The translations under genes were made by a program, and so were the position numbers. 64,000 nt of DNA, taken from contig NC_085924.1 of NCBI RefSeq assembly GCF_035222485.1, positions 62,001 to 126,000 on the forward strand, in the 5' to 3' direction. Of this stretch, positions 1 through 9,979 are shown piece by piece. Under the pieces are notes generated by a model. It worked only from the letters and a program-made list of their open reading frames with translations, ran no database searches and was not told where the DNA came from. The DNA comes from Podospora pseudoanserina. Lineage: Eukaryota; Ascomycota; Sordariomycetes; Sordariales; Podosporaceae. Position 1 is the stretch's first letter; each line of letters opens with the position of its first letter.

Positions 1-580
1 CATTGTTGTAGTAGCGGCCAAAGTTGTGGGGGTCAATGATGGCATAGGCGCCTTTGCTGGTGACATAGTTGACGATCTGGAGCTTAATTAGCGACCTATC
101 AAGAACAGGACACGTTCACTGGGAAACTACATCAGTCAGGCCGCTGGCATAAGTGGCATCAAGTGGGCCATCAAGCCTGTTGGGAACAATGCGTTCCCTG
201 ACAAGGTGTCAGCGCTTTTGACTGGAGTACGTTATGTTGAATGTGCCAAGGTCCACTCACATCATGAAAGCAATGCGGAAAGTGTTGAATCCCTTGCCCA
301 TCAAGGCCTATCCCGTATCATCAGTTTTAGAAGCTACACAAGCAATCTGCCGTGTCGGATCAAGACTTACATCGATACTCGACCTCACCGGCCAGGTGTA
401 GTGTTTTCCAAGCTGGCCAGGCAGAGTATCTTTTCCGAACTCAGCACCGGATTGGTTGACGCCAACGAACTGGAACTTGGTTGCCCGCTTGGTCGGGGCA
501 TCACAGACTGGCGCCGGAGCCGGGGCCGCCAGCGCTGACCCGACGGCAGCGGCGCCGAGAAGAAAATTGAGAAGCTTCAT
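1..580 (-). CDS. GH5 endo-beta-1,4-glucanase, 5' part, runs off left edge
   Basis: Secreted cellulase of glycoside hydrolase family 5 that would cut internal beta-1,4 bonds of cellulose. Four exons are visible: 371-580, 261-307, 131-197 and 1-82, joined by introns with GTAAGT, GTGAGT and GTAGTT donors; all junctions keep frame. The protein opens with a signal peptide (MKLLNFLLGAAAVGSALA) and a Pro/Ala spacer. The GH5 core follows with FVGVNQSGAEFG, LPGQLGKHYTWP, GFNTFRIAFMMERIVPN and GAYAIIDPHNFGRYYN, the last being the conserved strand ending in DPHN. The two catalytic glutamates and the C-terminus lie outside the window. No N-terminal cellulose-binding module is present. It is divergent from the D-lactate dehydrogenase gene, with 1.2 kb between them. 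The family call is very secure; whether the gene is intact cannot be judged. Confidence 0.9.
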
Positions 581-641
581 GGCGAACTCTCACACGATGA
601 TGGAGTGACAAGTTCAACATAACACCAACACGGCAGACTCA

Positions 642-648
642 TTTTTAT
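642..648 (-). promoter_or_regulatory. TATA box of the GH5 gene
   Basis: TATAAAA on the minus strand, about 62 bases upstream of the endoglucanase ATG, with a CCAAT-like ATTGG just further upstream. The spacing suits a fungal core promoter with a short leader. Inferred from position and sequence only. Confidence 0.45.
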
Positions 649-1740
649 ACCAATAGTCAATATTTCCATTCAGTCTTGACGACTGCAATCAAAACATCAC
701 CAGACCACCGGAAATACCCCCTCCGCCCTCGCGATGAGAAAATAAAGTAAAGTTGATTAGGAGCTCTGCGCTGCTCAGATTTCCCTGAAACATTACGCCA
801 CGAGCGAGGCTCATATTCAGGCATGTCGGCGAGCACATAATTCGCGAGTGAAAGAGGCTCCAATCGGCGCCTTGGGAGGTATCTCGTCACCAAGATGCCG
901 ATGCAGACTTGCCAACAGCCGGGAATCGTCGTTGGAGAGTCTGTGGGGTTGACACTCTGCTCAAGGCCCGAATGGGGCTGCTTCCTCCGCCCTCCTCGAA
1001 TCAGCCGTGAGAGCGCCATCGAGGGGATGGTCACAAGAAACAGATCAGATGGGCCGTTGAGCTCGTAGTGGATATTCTCACTTTAGCAAGTTCAATAACA
1101 AGATTGACTCGCGATAAATTAGAGACTGGAACGACAAAACGTTGATCACCTAAAGATCGATGATACAGATTACCTTAGTTAGGTAGGTACTTGAGGCTCG
1201 GTCCAAGTCATCAGACAAGGCTGCGATGTTTTTGCCTGTAAGGGAGGCTACTATTTCCCCCTGACTGGTATCTACCTTAGTCAGGTAGTAGGCGCCGATG
1301 TCATTCAGGTAGGTCAGATGATGGGGTACACTGTAGCGAAATCGTAGCCCTTTGCCTAGCGATCGCCTAGATACAACAATGACCGGTATGGCAAAGCGCC
1401 GCAAATTAGCATTGCTATAGTTGCACTAGCTTCCTTGGCGACACACAAGCCGTTGAAAATGCCGATCTAGATACAGGGCCGGGAGTAATCCGGCAACCGG
1501 AACAGGGGGGCAGAGCCGGCCCGCATGACCTCTGCCTTAACACCGATTTGAGCCGAATGTTTCGACCCCCTTTCCCCTCGTGGTTGGTGGGCATGTTGGT
1601 GTTACACTCTCTCCAAATCCTCATTAACTCGGCCAGCTGATCGACCGATTCGCGTTGAAATTTAGGACGGTACAATCGGACGTCAAGCCGCCCGGCAACG
1701 CTCTTAGCAACTGAACTCACCGGAGAAAAGTGGAGAGCAG
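649..1740. other. Divergent intergenic region (GH5 / D-LDH)
   Basis: About 1.1 kb separating two divergently transcribed genes, so it should hold both promoters. Small open frames on the minus strand show no recognisable protein. The stretch 1170-1320 holds several TAGGTAGG / TCAGGTAG words, a motif that recurs in other intergenic parts of the window. Nothing else recognised. Confidence 0.6.
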
Positions 1741-3471
1741 ATGGCCGGACTCCGGGTCATTCCGGGATGCAGACGAGGCTTGCACTTTGGAGGTACCTGT
1801 GGACGGAGGGTGACCTTGCAGACAACACGACAGTTAAGGCCACTAGGGCAGCCAGGAAGCAGCCGCCGACCATATTCTGCCACCACAGCATCAACACCGA
1901 ATGGAAGAGGATGGGGCCGCAACGCATTCATTACCTCGGGGGCACTGAGTCTCGTTGGATTCGGAGCAGGTGTCATGTTCGGCAAGGGATACTATGAATT
2001 AATGCAACCAAAGGCTGAATGGGATTTGAACACGCCGAATATCCCCAAGGCTATCACGTATGCCAACCGATTCGAGATGCTGCATGCTGCCGAGGAGATT
2101 GCCCGACTGATAGGCCAAGATTGTGTCAGTTACGACTCTGATGTGTTGGAACATCACGGACACTCTGACTGGTCTACTTCCAACTCCTCAGAAAGAGCCG
2201 TCGCCGTAGTCTATCCTCGGACGACAGAGGATGTGTCTACCATCGCCCGGATATGCAGCAAACGCAAAGTCCCCATGATCCCTTTTGGAGCTGGCTCGTC
2301 GGTTGAGGGCAACTTCAGCCAGCCTTATTCAGGAATCTGCATCGACTTCACCAATATGAATAAGGTGATATCGTTCCACCCGGAAGACATGGACGTGGTA
2401 GTCCAGCCAGGAGTAAACTGGGTCGATCTCAACAACAAGATTGCCCACACCAACCTCTTCGCGCCGATGGACCCCTCCCCCACAGCCACCGTCGGTGGCA
2501 TGGTCTCAACTAACTGTTCTGGCACCAATGCCTTCCGCTACGGAACCATGAAAGACTGGGTCCTCAACCTCACCGTTGTCCTGCCTGACGGCCAAACCGT
2601 CAAGACCCGTCGACGACCAAGAAAGACCTCGGCGGGGTACAATCTCACCTCGTTATTCGTCGGTGCAGAAGGGACTCTGGGCATTGTGACAGAAATCACC
2701 CTCAAACTCGCCCCTATACCGCAAGACACCTCCGTCGCCGTGATCCCCTTCCCCAGCATCAACGACGCCGCCGCAGCCGCCACCTTGCTCATCCGATCTG
2801 GCATCTCCGGCCTTGCCGCTCTCGAAATCATGGACGACGCCCAGATGGCCATCCTCAACAAGCACGGTAGCGCCACCGTCCGCCAACGCCGCTGGCAGGA
2901 GAAGCCCACCCTGTTTATCAAATTCTCCGGCACCACCGAAGCAATCAAATCCGACATTTCACGCGTCTCATCCCTCGTGGCACCTTTCAGTGCTCACCAG
3001 CCCATTTTTGCCAGATCGAAAAAGGAGGAAGCCAATCTCTGGGCTGCGCGCAAAGAAGCCTTGTTCACCATGGTTAATATCCGCCCCGAGGGAACAGAGA
3101 TGTGGTCTACCGACGTTGCGGTGCCCATCTCGCGGCTTGCCGAGATCATCACCTGGTCCAAAGAGGAGTGTTCCAAGCTGGGCATTTTTGCCAGCGTCAT
3201 TGGACATGTGGGGGATGGCAACTTTCATGTGGCTATGATGTATGACCCGAGGAATGCAGGGCAAAAGGAGGCAGTGGGGAAGACGGTCAAAGAGATGATG
3301 AGGAGGGCATTGGAGATGGAGGGGACCGTGTCGGGGGAGCATGCTATTGGGATTGGCAAGAAGGGTAGCCTCAGGGACGAGTTGGGGGTGGAAACGATTG
3401 GGTTGATGAGGGCGTTGAAGAGGGCTGTGGATCCCGATTGGATTATGAACCCAGGGAAGGTGTTTGACTAG
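1741..3471 (+). CDS. dld1: D-lactate dehydrogenase (cytochrome), mitochondrial
   Basis: FAD enzyme that oxidises D-lactate to pyruvate and passes electrons to cytochrome c at the mitochondrial inner membrane. Single exon, 576 aa, close to yeast Dld1 in length. The first ~50 residues are Arg/Ser-rich without acids, as in a mitochondrial presequence. A hydrophobic segment (about 62-82, ITSGALSLVGFGAGVMFGKG) could anchor it in the inner membrane. The FAD_binding_4 (VAO/PCMH fold) domain follows, with VPMIPFGAGSSVEGN and the TATVGGMVSTNCSGTNAFRYG and GAEGTLGIVTEITLKL blocks. The C-terminal FAD-oxidase_C domain carries GHVGDGNFH and ends in DPDWIMNPGKVFD. The start is the only ATG that yields a presequence. 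It could also be annotated as a D-2-hydroxyacid dehydrogenase; the presequence and membrane segment favour Dld1. Confidence 0.93.
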   Translation: MAGLRVIPGCRRGLHFGGTCGRRVTLQTTRQLRPLGQPGSSRRPYSATTASTPNGRGWGRNAFITSGALSLVGFGAGVMFGKGYYELMQPKAEWDLNTPNIPKAITYANRFEMLHAAEEIARLIGQDCVSYDSDVLEHHGHSDWSTSNSSERAVAVVYPRTTEDVSTIARICSKRKVPMIPFGAGSSVEGNFSQPYSGICIDFTNMNKVISFHPEDMDVVVQPGVNWVDLNNKIAHTNLFAPMDPSPTATVGGMVSTNCSGTNAFRYGTMKDWVLNLTVVLPDGQTVKTRRRPRKTSAGYNLTSLFVGAEGTLGIVTEITLKLAPIPQDTSVAVIPFPSINDAAAAATLLIRSGISGLAALEIMDDAQMAILNKHGSATVRQRRWQEKPTLFIKFSGTTEAIKSDISRVSSLVAPFSAHQPIFARSKKEEANLWAARKEALFTMVNIRPEGTEMWSTDVAVPISRLAEIITWSKEECSKLGIFASVIGHVGDGNFHVAMMYDPRNAGQKEAVGKTVKEMMRRALEMEGTVSGEHAIGIGKKGSLRDELGVETIGLMRALKRAVDPDWIMNPGKVFD

Positions 3472-3580
3472 CGTTGTTCTTTATCTCGCTCATATATATT
3501 AGGTAGTGGTATTTTTGGTTGAGTAGGTAGACACTGTTCAACACCCAAAGCTCGGGTATCATCGCGAAATGCCATATTCA

Positions 3581-3994
3581 TTATCTACGCCCTGCCCTTA
3601 GTTGCCCAATGACCTCCTCTCCTACAAACACCGCCACAGTTCCGATCAAGACCCAGGCCCCGACATACCAAGCCCAGTCACCCACCACACCAAACACCAA
3701 GCCCCAGATCAAACCATCGAATACGCACGACGCAAAGCTCTGGCTCACTGCACCAGGACACACCTCAACCACAGACCGGCCGAACAGCAGCTGTTTTGCT
3801 TGCCAGAGCCCTATGATGGCCCTCCAGATTGCATACAGCGTAAAAACTGCCCAAACAGCATCTCGAAAAGTGATGAAAGAGGGATTTTGGATTTTGAATG
3901 AGACTTCGTATAGGATCGGGCTGAAATAGGTTTGCCGCCGTGGTTGACGTTTGTGGACATAGTCCGGGTTGGGTTGGAATTCGACCGGCGGCAT
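3581..3994 (-). CDS. Small hypothetical membrane protein
   Basis: Unrecognised protein of 137 aa if started at the ATG ending at 3994; an in-frame ATG at 4066 would add 24 residues. I prefer the shorter form because the extra residues look like leader sequence. The N-terminal ~45 residues are polar and basic. Three to four hydrophobic spans follow: one over AVWAVFTLYAIWRAIIGLW, and a long hydrophobic tail through GLIWGLVFGVVGDWAWYVGAW and VLIGTVAVFVGEEVI. It is a tandem minus-strand neighbour of the sugar transporter, but the 3' end of D-LDH is only about 110 bases away (tail to tail). No function is proposed. Base composition and a clean frame support a real gene. Confidence 0.6.
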   Translation of the reverse strand: MPPVEFQPNPDYVHKRQPRRQTYFSPILYEVSFKIQNPSFITFRDAVWAVFTLYAIWRAIIGLWQAKQLLFGRSVVEVCPGAVSQSFASCVFDGLIWGLVFGVVGDWAWYVGAWVLIGTVAVFVGEEVIGQLRAGRR

Positions 3995-4246
3995 TGATAC
4001 TTGGTGGTATAAATGTGTTGGTGAATGTAATACATTGGTAAAAACTTTATTAGGGATGGGTAGCAAATCACATGGGAGTTCGGGTTCTTTCTATTAAATG
4101 CTGCCTGGGGGAACCACGCAATCCAGGAGACGTGCCAAGAGTCGAATGGCCATCGAGACCCGCAAAGGTGGTACTAAGTTATCGAACATCCATCCTAGCT
4201 ACAACCAGACGCGCAATCTAATTATTGTCTTTCAGGTCATGGTCAA

Positions 4247-5924
4247 CTAAGCCTTGTTTTCGCCATCGCGCGTGACAGTCTCAGCCAAACCAGGCTGCTC
4301 CCCCTTTTCTTTTCTAGCAATGACAGCCTCGATCTCGGCAGCCAAGCGAGACTCGCCCTTTCTGGTGTTCCACGGACGTGGCCCGTCCTTAGAGAACATG
4401 ACCTCAATCTCCTCCAACGTCTTACCGCAGGTCTCTGGGTAAAACACCCAGAACCAGATCGCCGCGGCAACGCACAAGGCGCCAAATATGATAAAGAGCT
4501 TCCAGGTAATGTTGACAAAAGCTGGTGGCGTGAACATGCCCAAGGCAAAGTTGAAGACCCAGTTGGACAGAGCCGCCATCGACATGCCTGTGGCACGGGT
4601 GCCGAGGGACCACACTTCAGCAGCGTAGATCCAGCATACTGGAGCCAGCGTAAGGGCGTACACCACGATCAGGAGATACGAGAAGGTGATGACAGTGTTG
4701 GCCGGGGCGCCCGAGTGAACAGCAATGACAATGTTGGCATTCGGGGGGTTGCCAACTCCACCAGGAACGTCGGTGTGGTTGCCACCCATGACACCGCCGA
4801 TGACGAAGTGGCAGAAGCCCATGCCAAGAGCTCCCCAGACAAGGAGAGTGCGACGGCCAGTCTTGTCAATGAAAAGCCTGTGAAGAAGTGTCAGTCTTTG
4901 GGTTGTTGCCGACCAAACGAGAAAGTACTTACCACATGACACCTGTAAAGATGATGAAGACGGCATACTGAATACCCGAAGTAACCATGGCCACATCGCC
5001 CTCCAACCCGGCCATCTGGGCGATATATGTCAGGTAATACACAATGACATTGGCACCAGCCAGTTGCTGCCACGCCTGTACCGTCATTCCCGCCATGGTC
5101 CTCTTCCACATTCCATTCTTGAAAAACTTCCTCCACCCCTTTCCAGCCTCCCTCTCCGCATTCATGACTGTGACAATCTCTTCCCACTCGGCAATCACCC
5201 TCGGATCCTCAATATTGCCATCCGCCTGGATGTTTGCCAGCGTCCGGATCGCTTCTTCATCCCTCCCCACTTTGGCCAACCATCTGGGGGACCGGGGCAG
5301 AAAGGGCAGCCCAATAATGAGGAGAACGCAAGGAATAAACTGCGTCCCCCACGCCGTCCGGAAGCTTGCCGTCCCCGGGATACTCGCACACGCATAGCCG
5401 ATAAAGTACATGATCAAAATGCCAAACTCGATGGCGAGCTGCTGGATAATGACCAGACTCCCTCTCTTTTCCGCTTTGGCGATCTCAGCCAGGTACACGG
5501 GCACCTGAGCGGACGTGATACCAACCGTGAATCCGTTGAACACTCTGCCCACGATCAGCTGGCCGACGTTTTGGCAGGCCACCTGCACAGATGTCCCAAT
5601 GAGCCAGAATAAGCACGCAAACATGATGGAGTCCCTCCGGCCAATCTTGTCCGAGATGGGGCCTGCGACGGCAGAGCCAAGGACGGAGCCGGCGGCGAGG
5701 GCGGAACCGATGGCACCTTGGATGACGCCCGAGGGATTGTTGAAGTAGGTGATGTACTGGTTCGTGACGACGATGGCCGACATGGACGAGATGTCGAAGC
5801 CGAAAAGGGCACCGCCCAGGGTGGCGATGATGGCCACGAGGTGGACATTGTAGATAGTGGGGAGCTTCATCTTGGGCATCCTGTCTAGGTGTCTGAGCCC
5901 CTTGGGTGCTGCTGATGGTGACAC
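4247..5924 (-). CDS. MFS sugar (hexose-type) transporter
   Basis: Plasma-membrane sugar:H+ symporter or facilitator of the major facilitator Sugar_tr family. Two exons, 4933-5924 and 4247-4877, with a 55-base intron (GTAAGT...CACAG) whose removal gives GVMW-LFIDKTGRR in frame; total about 540 aa with the usual 12 spans. Family marks seen: GALFGFDISSMSAI in helix 1, DKIGRRDS after helix 2, GRVFNGFTVGI in helix 4, PRSPRWLAK before the central loop, AWQQLAGANVIVYY in helix 7, the second DKTGRR repeat, and the C-terminal PETCGKTLEEIE. The GFDISSMSAI form is typical of fungal monosaccharide carriers. Quinate or other sugar substrates cannot be excluded. It could work with the nearby cellulase by taking up released sugars, but that is inference from proximity only. 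Confidence 0.9.
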
Positions 5925-6678
5925 ACAAGAGCTCAGGTGGGAATAAGCTTAAATAAATGGAGGAACCACCAGGCTGGTCGATGGGAGCAGAGGAGGAAAT
6001 TCTTGACGTTATCTATCTCGCTTCACCATATGGAGGTCTGGATCGGCCGACCAATATTACCCTTTGCATCCTCGCATCCTCGCATCCTGCGTGAGGGGAG
6101 AGACATACAACCGTAGACGCGAGCCAATGCGGTCAGGCCGCTGCGACCAGGAAGAGGCATGGTTGATACAAGCAAGTTGAGCCGTTCTGGATGTTACCCT
6201 GATGGTCGTGCGTGCCTGTGGTCCAGGAAGCGTCAAGATGGTGGTGGAGCGAGGGAGGTTGGAGGAAATGACGGATCCCGCCAATCATGGGCCGGACCGT
6301 TGCGACGCAGCGGAAGTATGCCGTGGCATACCGTTGAGACTGTGACCGTCGATGCACCGGGTTTCGCAGCCGTGATAGGCGCGCTTCTGACCCATGCTCG
6401 GATGAATGTAGCATTGACGAGCAGGTCACTACCGCCTTCGGCAGTTTTATCGACGATACCTGACTTGCTGTCGATCGGTGGATGTGTCTCCAGGAATTTT
6501 CCCCGGCTTTTTTACCCCAACTTTTAGGTGGAGAGGCGGGGGCCTGATCACGGCGTGTTCAGTCAGTGTTTACTGTGTGGAGATGGAATGTGCCAAACCG
6601 GCGTCATATTTTCTGATCAGACATGGCAGCTGGCTGCCATTTTCCCGCAATACAAGATCCATCCGTCTACCAACATGA
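5925..6678. other. Intergenic: sugar transporter promoter
   Basis: About 750 bases upstream of the sugar transporter and downstream of the next minus-strand gene. A TATTTAAG word lies within 35 bases of the transporter ATG. The open frames here have no family resemblance. I see no RNA gene or repeat. Confidence 0.5.
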
Positions 6679-8100
6679 TCAAGCGGCAGTGATGTACTGG
6701 CTGTGCGCCCGAATCCGGTTGCCATACTTGTACAACACCCACGGCACTGGAACCAACACAACGGAGATGAATCCCAACAAACTGCTGGCCCATCCGGTAC
6801 CCAAAGACGAGAATAGCTGCACGGTAAACAGAGGGAAGGCACCTCCAAAGGCATACCTCAACAAACTGTTGGCACTGAGCGCACTCGCGCCGTGCAGCGA
6901 GCCATACGAGTTCATGATGTACAGGGCACCGCTGCTGTACACCATGATGTTTCCCACAGCAAAGGGCACTGCGGCCACGACAGGGCTCGCCCAGTGTGCG
7001 CCTGCGTTGGCGGACCACCCGAACCAAAACAAACTGGCTGGATTGAGGGCGCTGCCCACCATGGCGCCGTAGAGACGGTGCTCAGGTGGCACTTTGCCAA
7101 CCCCATACTTGGTCTCCAATGCGGGATACGTGCGACGGTCAATGTAGACAACCCCAACGAACCCTACTACGCACCCCAGCGCGATGGAGAGAAACGTGAG
7201 GCCTTGCTGGCCCGGGGTGAAGTTGTAGTGGCCGCCAGGGCCAAAGATGTAGGGAAATGCGGCAAAGAAGCTGTAGAAAACGGCAAAGTTGAAGGCCATG
7301 TAGATGGTCATGAAGAGCACGATGGACTCGACAAAGAGCATCTTGAACGGCTTGAGAAGAATACGCTGGAGGATGGCGCGGGATGGCGGAGCGACCTTGG
7401 AGGACCGCGTGGGTGTTTTCTCGTTTCGGGTGCGCTTCTCCAGAATGATCTTTTTGTAGGTTTCGGACTGCGGAAGGGCGTACAGGTAGTTGAAGACGAT
7501 CATGAAGAGGATAACCCATTGAAGCCATCGCCATCCCTTGGCCTCGATCAGGTAGCCGCCGACAACAGGCCCAAAGGCCGGCCCCAGAAAAGGCGAAACA
7601 AAGTAAAAAGGATACACGACGCCGGCGAGGGTGGGCCGCCAGAGATCGGCATTGGTGCCGCCGCCCACCGACACCACGGCACTGCCAAAGAAGCCAGCAA
7701 AGGTGCGGCAGACAATCAGAGTGACAAAGTTGGGAGCCAGTCCAGAGCCCAGGGTGAACAGGCCAAAGATGGGAACTGTCGTCAAATAGACGATCCTGCG
7801 GCCGTAGTTCTCGCTGACAGGGGCAGCAATGATGGCGCCGAGACCAAGGGCCCAGAGGAAGAGGGAGAGGCCGAGCAATGATTCGGTGCGGGACACGTTG
7901 AACTGCTGTGATATGTCGTTGGTACCCGAGGTGTAGACCGAGGAGGCAAAAGAGACGTTGACGCAGAGGAGGGCCGGAATGCTCGTCATGTAGAGGCGCT
8001 TCCACAGGGGCCAGTTGTAGGGACAGTCGGCATCATCAGGGCCTGTCCAGTCCAGGTCAACCAAGTCGCGTGCCTGAGGCGCTCGGGAGGGGAGAGTCAT
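6679..8100 (-). CDS. MFS drug:H+ antiporter, DHA1 (polyamine/multidrug type)
   Basis: Efflux carrier of the 12-span DHA1 family (yeast Tpo1/Flr1-like), expected at the plasma membrane exporting small organic molecules. Single exon, 473 aa, complete. The short N-terminal tail ends in a WTGPDDADCPYNWPLWKR block, the typical GP-DP-NWP signature just before helix 1. Motif A appears as APVSENYGRRIVYL, followed by FGLFTLGSGLAPNFVTLIVCRTFAGFFGS across helices 3-4. Motif C appears as VSPFLGPAFGPVVGGYL in helix 5. The long central loop (ALPQSETYKKIILEKR...) separates the two six-helix halves. Substrate cannot be read from sequence. It lies in tandem with the sugar transporter gene on the same strand. 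Confidence 0.9.
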   Translation of the reverse strand: MTLPSRAPQARDLVDLDWTGPDDADCPYNWPLWKRLYMTSIPALLCVNVSFASSVYTSGTNDISQQFNVSRTESLLGLSLFLWALGLGAIIAAPVSENYGRRIVYLTTVPIFGLFTLGSGLAPNFVTLIVCRTFAGFFGSAVVSVGGGTNADLWRPTLAGVVYPFYFVSPFLGPAFGPVVGGYLIEAKGWRWLQWVILFMIVFNYLYALPQSETYKKIILEKRTRNEKTPTRSSKVAPPSRAILQRILLKPFKMLFVESIVLFMTIYMAFNFAVFYSFFAAFPYIFGPGGHYNFTPGQQGLTFLSIALGCVVGFVGVVYIDRRTYPALETKYGVGKVPPEHRLYGAMVGSALNPASLFWFGWSANAGAHWASPVVAAVPFAVGNIMVYSSGALYIMNSYGSLHGASALSANSLLRYAFGGAFPLFTVQLFSSLGTGWASSLLGFISVVLVPVPWVLYKYGNRIRAHSQYITAA

Positions 8101-8650
8101 GGCGGTCGAGCGTAAAGGTGAGTGTCCTGGTGATGTGAGCAGTCCATGTTACCCACCTCACATCACATACCTGTCGACGATGATTCATCCTGTCGGTTAT
8201 TCCCGTTGCGTGCCCGGGTGTTGTTGGTTGACTGTCGACGTTCCCTGACGGAAGCTTGGCTTGATGCTGCTTGTGGGGACTCGGACGAGGGAGGAGCTTT
8301 GACCACTACGAAAGACCAAGTTGTTGCACGTGACAGCGCATGATCCATGCCAACTTGGAAGGATCCTGGAAAGTCACTCACCCTCTTCCTCCCTCATCCT
8401 CACCACTGGTGACAATGAACAATGGCCGACCTCACAGCTGTCCCGGGCGAACTGCCCAGAATGATATGCCATGAGCTCGACGAGCCGTCTGACGATTCAA
8501 CCTCCATCGAAACATGACTCGGTTAGGGTTATTACCCACCGGAAGGAAGTCGGGTAAATATCACGTGCCCGCGCGAAGGTTTCGCGAAGAGGGCTGTTTA
8601 CACAATACACTTCAGCCTTGCTGTGCTGTTTGTCGTGGCAGCTCTCCAGC
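8101..8650. other. Intergenic, upstream of DHA1 carrier
   Basis: Promoter-side spacer of the efflux gene. It contains one GGTTAGGG word but no telomeric array. No gene, RNA or repeat recognised. Confidence 0.5.
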
Positions 8651-8660
8651 ATCAACAACA

Positions 8661-8830
8661 ATGGCTACCTTCATGAGCCTGCTGAACGAGACCTTTGTCC
8701 AGGATTTGCAACGAGGTGCGCGATTTCGAAACCCTCGCCGATGTCCTCAACACTCTGCGCCTTGTCCCGTACCGCCCGCCGCCTCGCCGTCGTCGCTGAA
8801 AGGCCCCTGTACGAAGTCGGATAGAGAAGT
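8661..8830 (+). pseudogene. Relic of an F-box protein N-terminus
   Basis: From the ATG at 8661 the first 14 codons read MATFMSLLNETFVQ. The continuation expected of an F-box (ICNEVRDFETLADVLNTL, then RLV and TARRLAVVAERPLYE) is also present but in two other frames, so at least two frameshifts are needed to read it. The pattern LPxE...I...L..LRLVCRxxRRLA is the F-box consensus of fungal F-box/LRR proteins. No continuation is seen beyond about 8830, and decayed AT-rich DNA starts near 8940. I read it as a truncated, frameshifted host gene next to the repeat block. An unrecognised multi-intron gene is the alternative, but no splice sites fit. Confidence 0.5.
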
Positions 8831-8939
8831 TCAAGGCTCTTCCCCTGGCATGAGCTGCCCACACCGGCCACACCGGCACTGGGCGCAAGGCGCTCGAATA
8901 CAGCGCTGATCCCAATGCCTGCTTCTAACTCTACTACTT

Positions 8940-9244
8940 ATCTAGAACACTAAGTACACTACGGGGTTACGTTTTTAATCTTTTAATTAGTCTATTTATA
9001 AATATCTCCGGAAAAACTAAATCGTTTAAAACTTCGTCCCGCTGCCCTACAATCCGGAAATTACTACGAGAGTTCGGCTTTGTATTCAGGATATTATCGA
9101 TTGTTTTATAGTCTTTAAAAGTACTTTCTAAATCTATAATTATAAGTAATGTTAAAATACAGCTTTTGTTTGTGGATTTTACAGTGTATCTAAGCCCTGT
9201 ATATTACAGGGCCTCAGAGGCTATACAATGGCTTAAATCAGCAG
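8940..9244. other. AT-rich decayed DNA
   Basis: Composition drops sharply to AT-rich with many TpA steps and no open frames, matching the decayed DNA on the far side of the chromovirus. This looks like RIP-mutated repeat remains. It holds a short perfect inverted repeat, CCCTGTATATTACAGGG. Confidence 0.5.
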
Positions 9245-9478
9245 TGTTGAGGGACTATAGTACCGGAACGGAGGCTCGGCCTCTGGAAGCAATCCGAGGT
9301 CACGGAAAGCCGAGCGCTAAGGCCGGTACCTTATAGCAGTTAAACGGTAGCGCAATTAACGGGCGTTCGGGCTCGGAAACGGGCGTTTAGGCCCGGGAAC
9401 GGAGTTACCCTCAGGGAACGAGTAAAAGGCCGATAGCCTATAAGACCTCTGTCTTATATCCTATTCGCTATGGTATTT
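9245..9478. repeat. Possible remnant of another LTR
   Basis: GC-richer segment starting TGTTGAGGGACTATAG, with repetitive GGAACGG / GGGCGTT words and a short TCTTATATCC element, abruptly next to AT-rich DNA. It looks like part of an older LTR-type repeat into which the chromovirus inserted. No second copy is seen in the window, so this is a weak call. Confidence 0.3.
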
Positions 9479-9922
9479 TGTCACAGTTAACCCAACAGCA
9501 GGCCGCGCCACATGTGGGGCGCAGGACGCCCCTAACCTATCGTTAAGGAGGTCAGGGGATGACCAATCAGGGGTAAGCAGAAGTGCTATGGCGCCAAGGC
9601 TCATGAGCACTCTGCAGGATGCAATGTGCTAGGAGTGATCAGAGGGATAGCACGACGAGCACTTCGCAGGATGCAATATGCTAGGAGTGATCGGGGCCGT
9701 AGCAGGGCGAGCACCTCACGGTCCTGAGGTCTATATATACGGAGGAACTGGCCGGTGTAGATAGACAGTTCCGCAGTATGCAATTCAAGCTTGTATTCAC
9801 GGTATCTAGTGTTTACATTGAGACATCTTGTTGTGCACTGTTTAGCTGCACCGAGCCACGATTATTCAGAAGTGCCTTCGACCAGTATCCCTTTCAGAGG
9901 TTCTGGATAGGGGTTCGTCACA
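9479..9922 (+). repeat. 5' LTR of chromovirus
   Basis: 444 bases, beginning TGTCACAG and ending GTCACA. Inside lie a GGGGCG-CGCCCC hairpin (9515-9531), a 52-base tandem duplication in U3 (9605-9708, two imperfect units each opening GAGCAC), a TATATATA box at 9732-9739, and a likely transcript start around 9771-9775. The match to the 3' LTR is almost perfect with no length difference. Confidence 0.95.
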
Positions 9923-9924
9923 CG

Positions 9925-9933
9925 TTGCATACT
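9925..9933 (+). other. Primer-binding site, self-priming type
   Basis: TTGCATACT lies 2 bases inside the 5' LTR end and is the exact reverse complement of AGTATGCAA at 9775-9783, which would sit at or near the 5' end of the element RNA, about 40 bases after the TATA box. This arrangement is the self-priming signature known from the Tf1/sushi chromovirus group, where the RNA's own 5' end primes minus-strand synthesis. No tRNA 3' end match is obvious here. Confidence 0.55.
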
Positions 9934-9979
9934 CACTTCAACTCTGTCACGGATAAGTTAAAGGCGTCTTTTTACCACT

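Noticed and set aside
8514-8540. Possible interstitial telomere repeats (GGTTAGGG here and near 26480)
   Set aside because: Only one to one and a half TTAGGG units at each place; no array.
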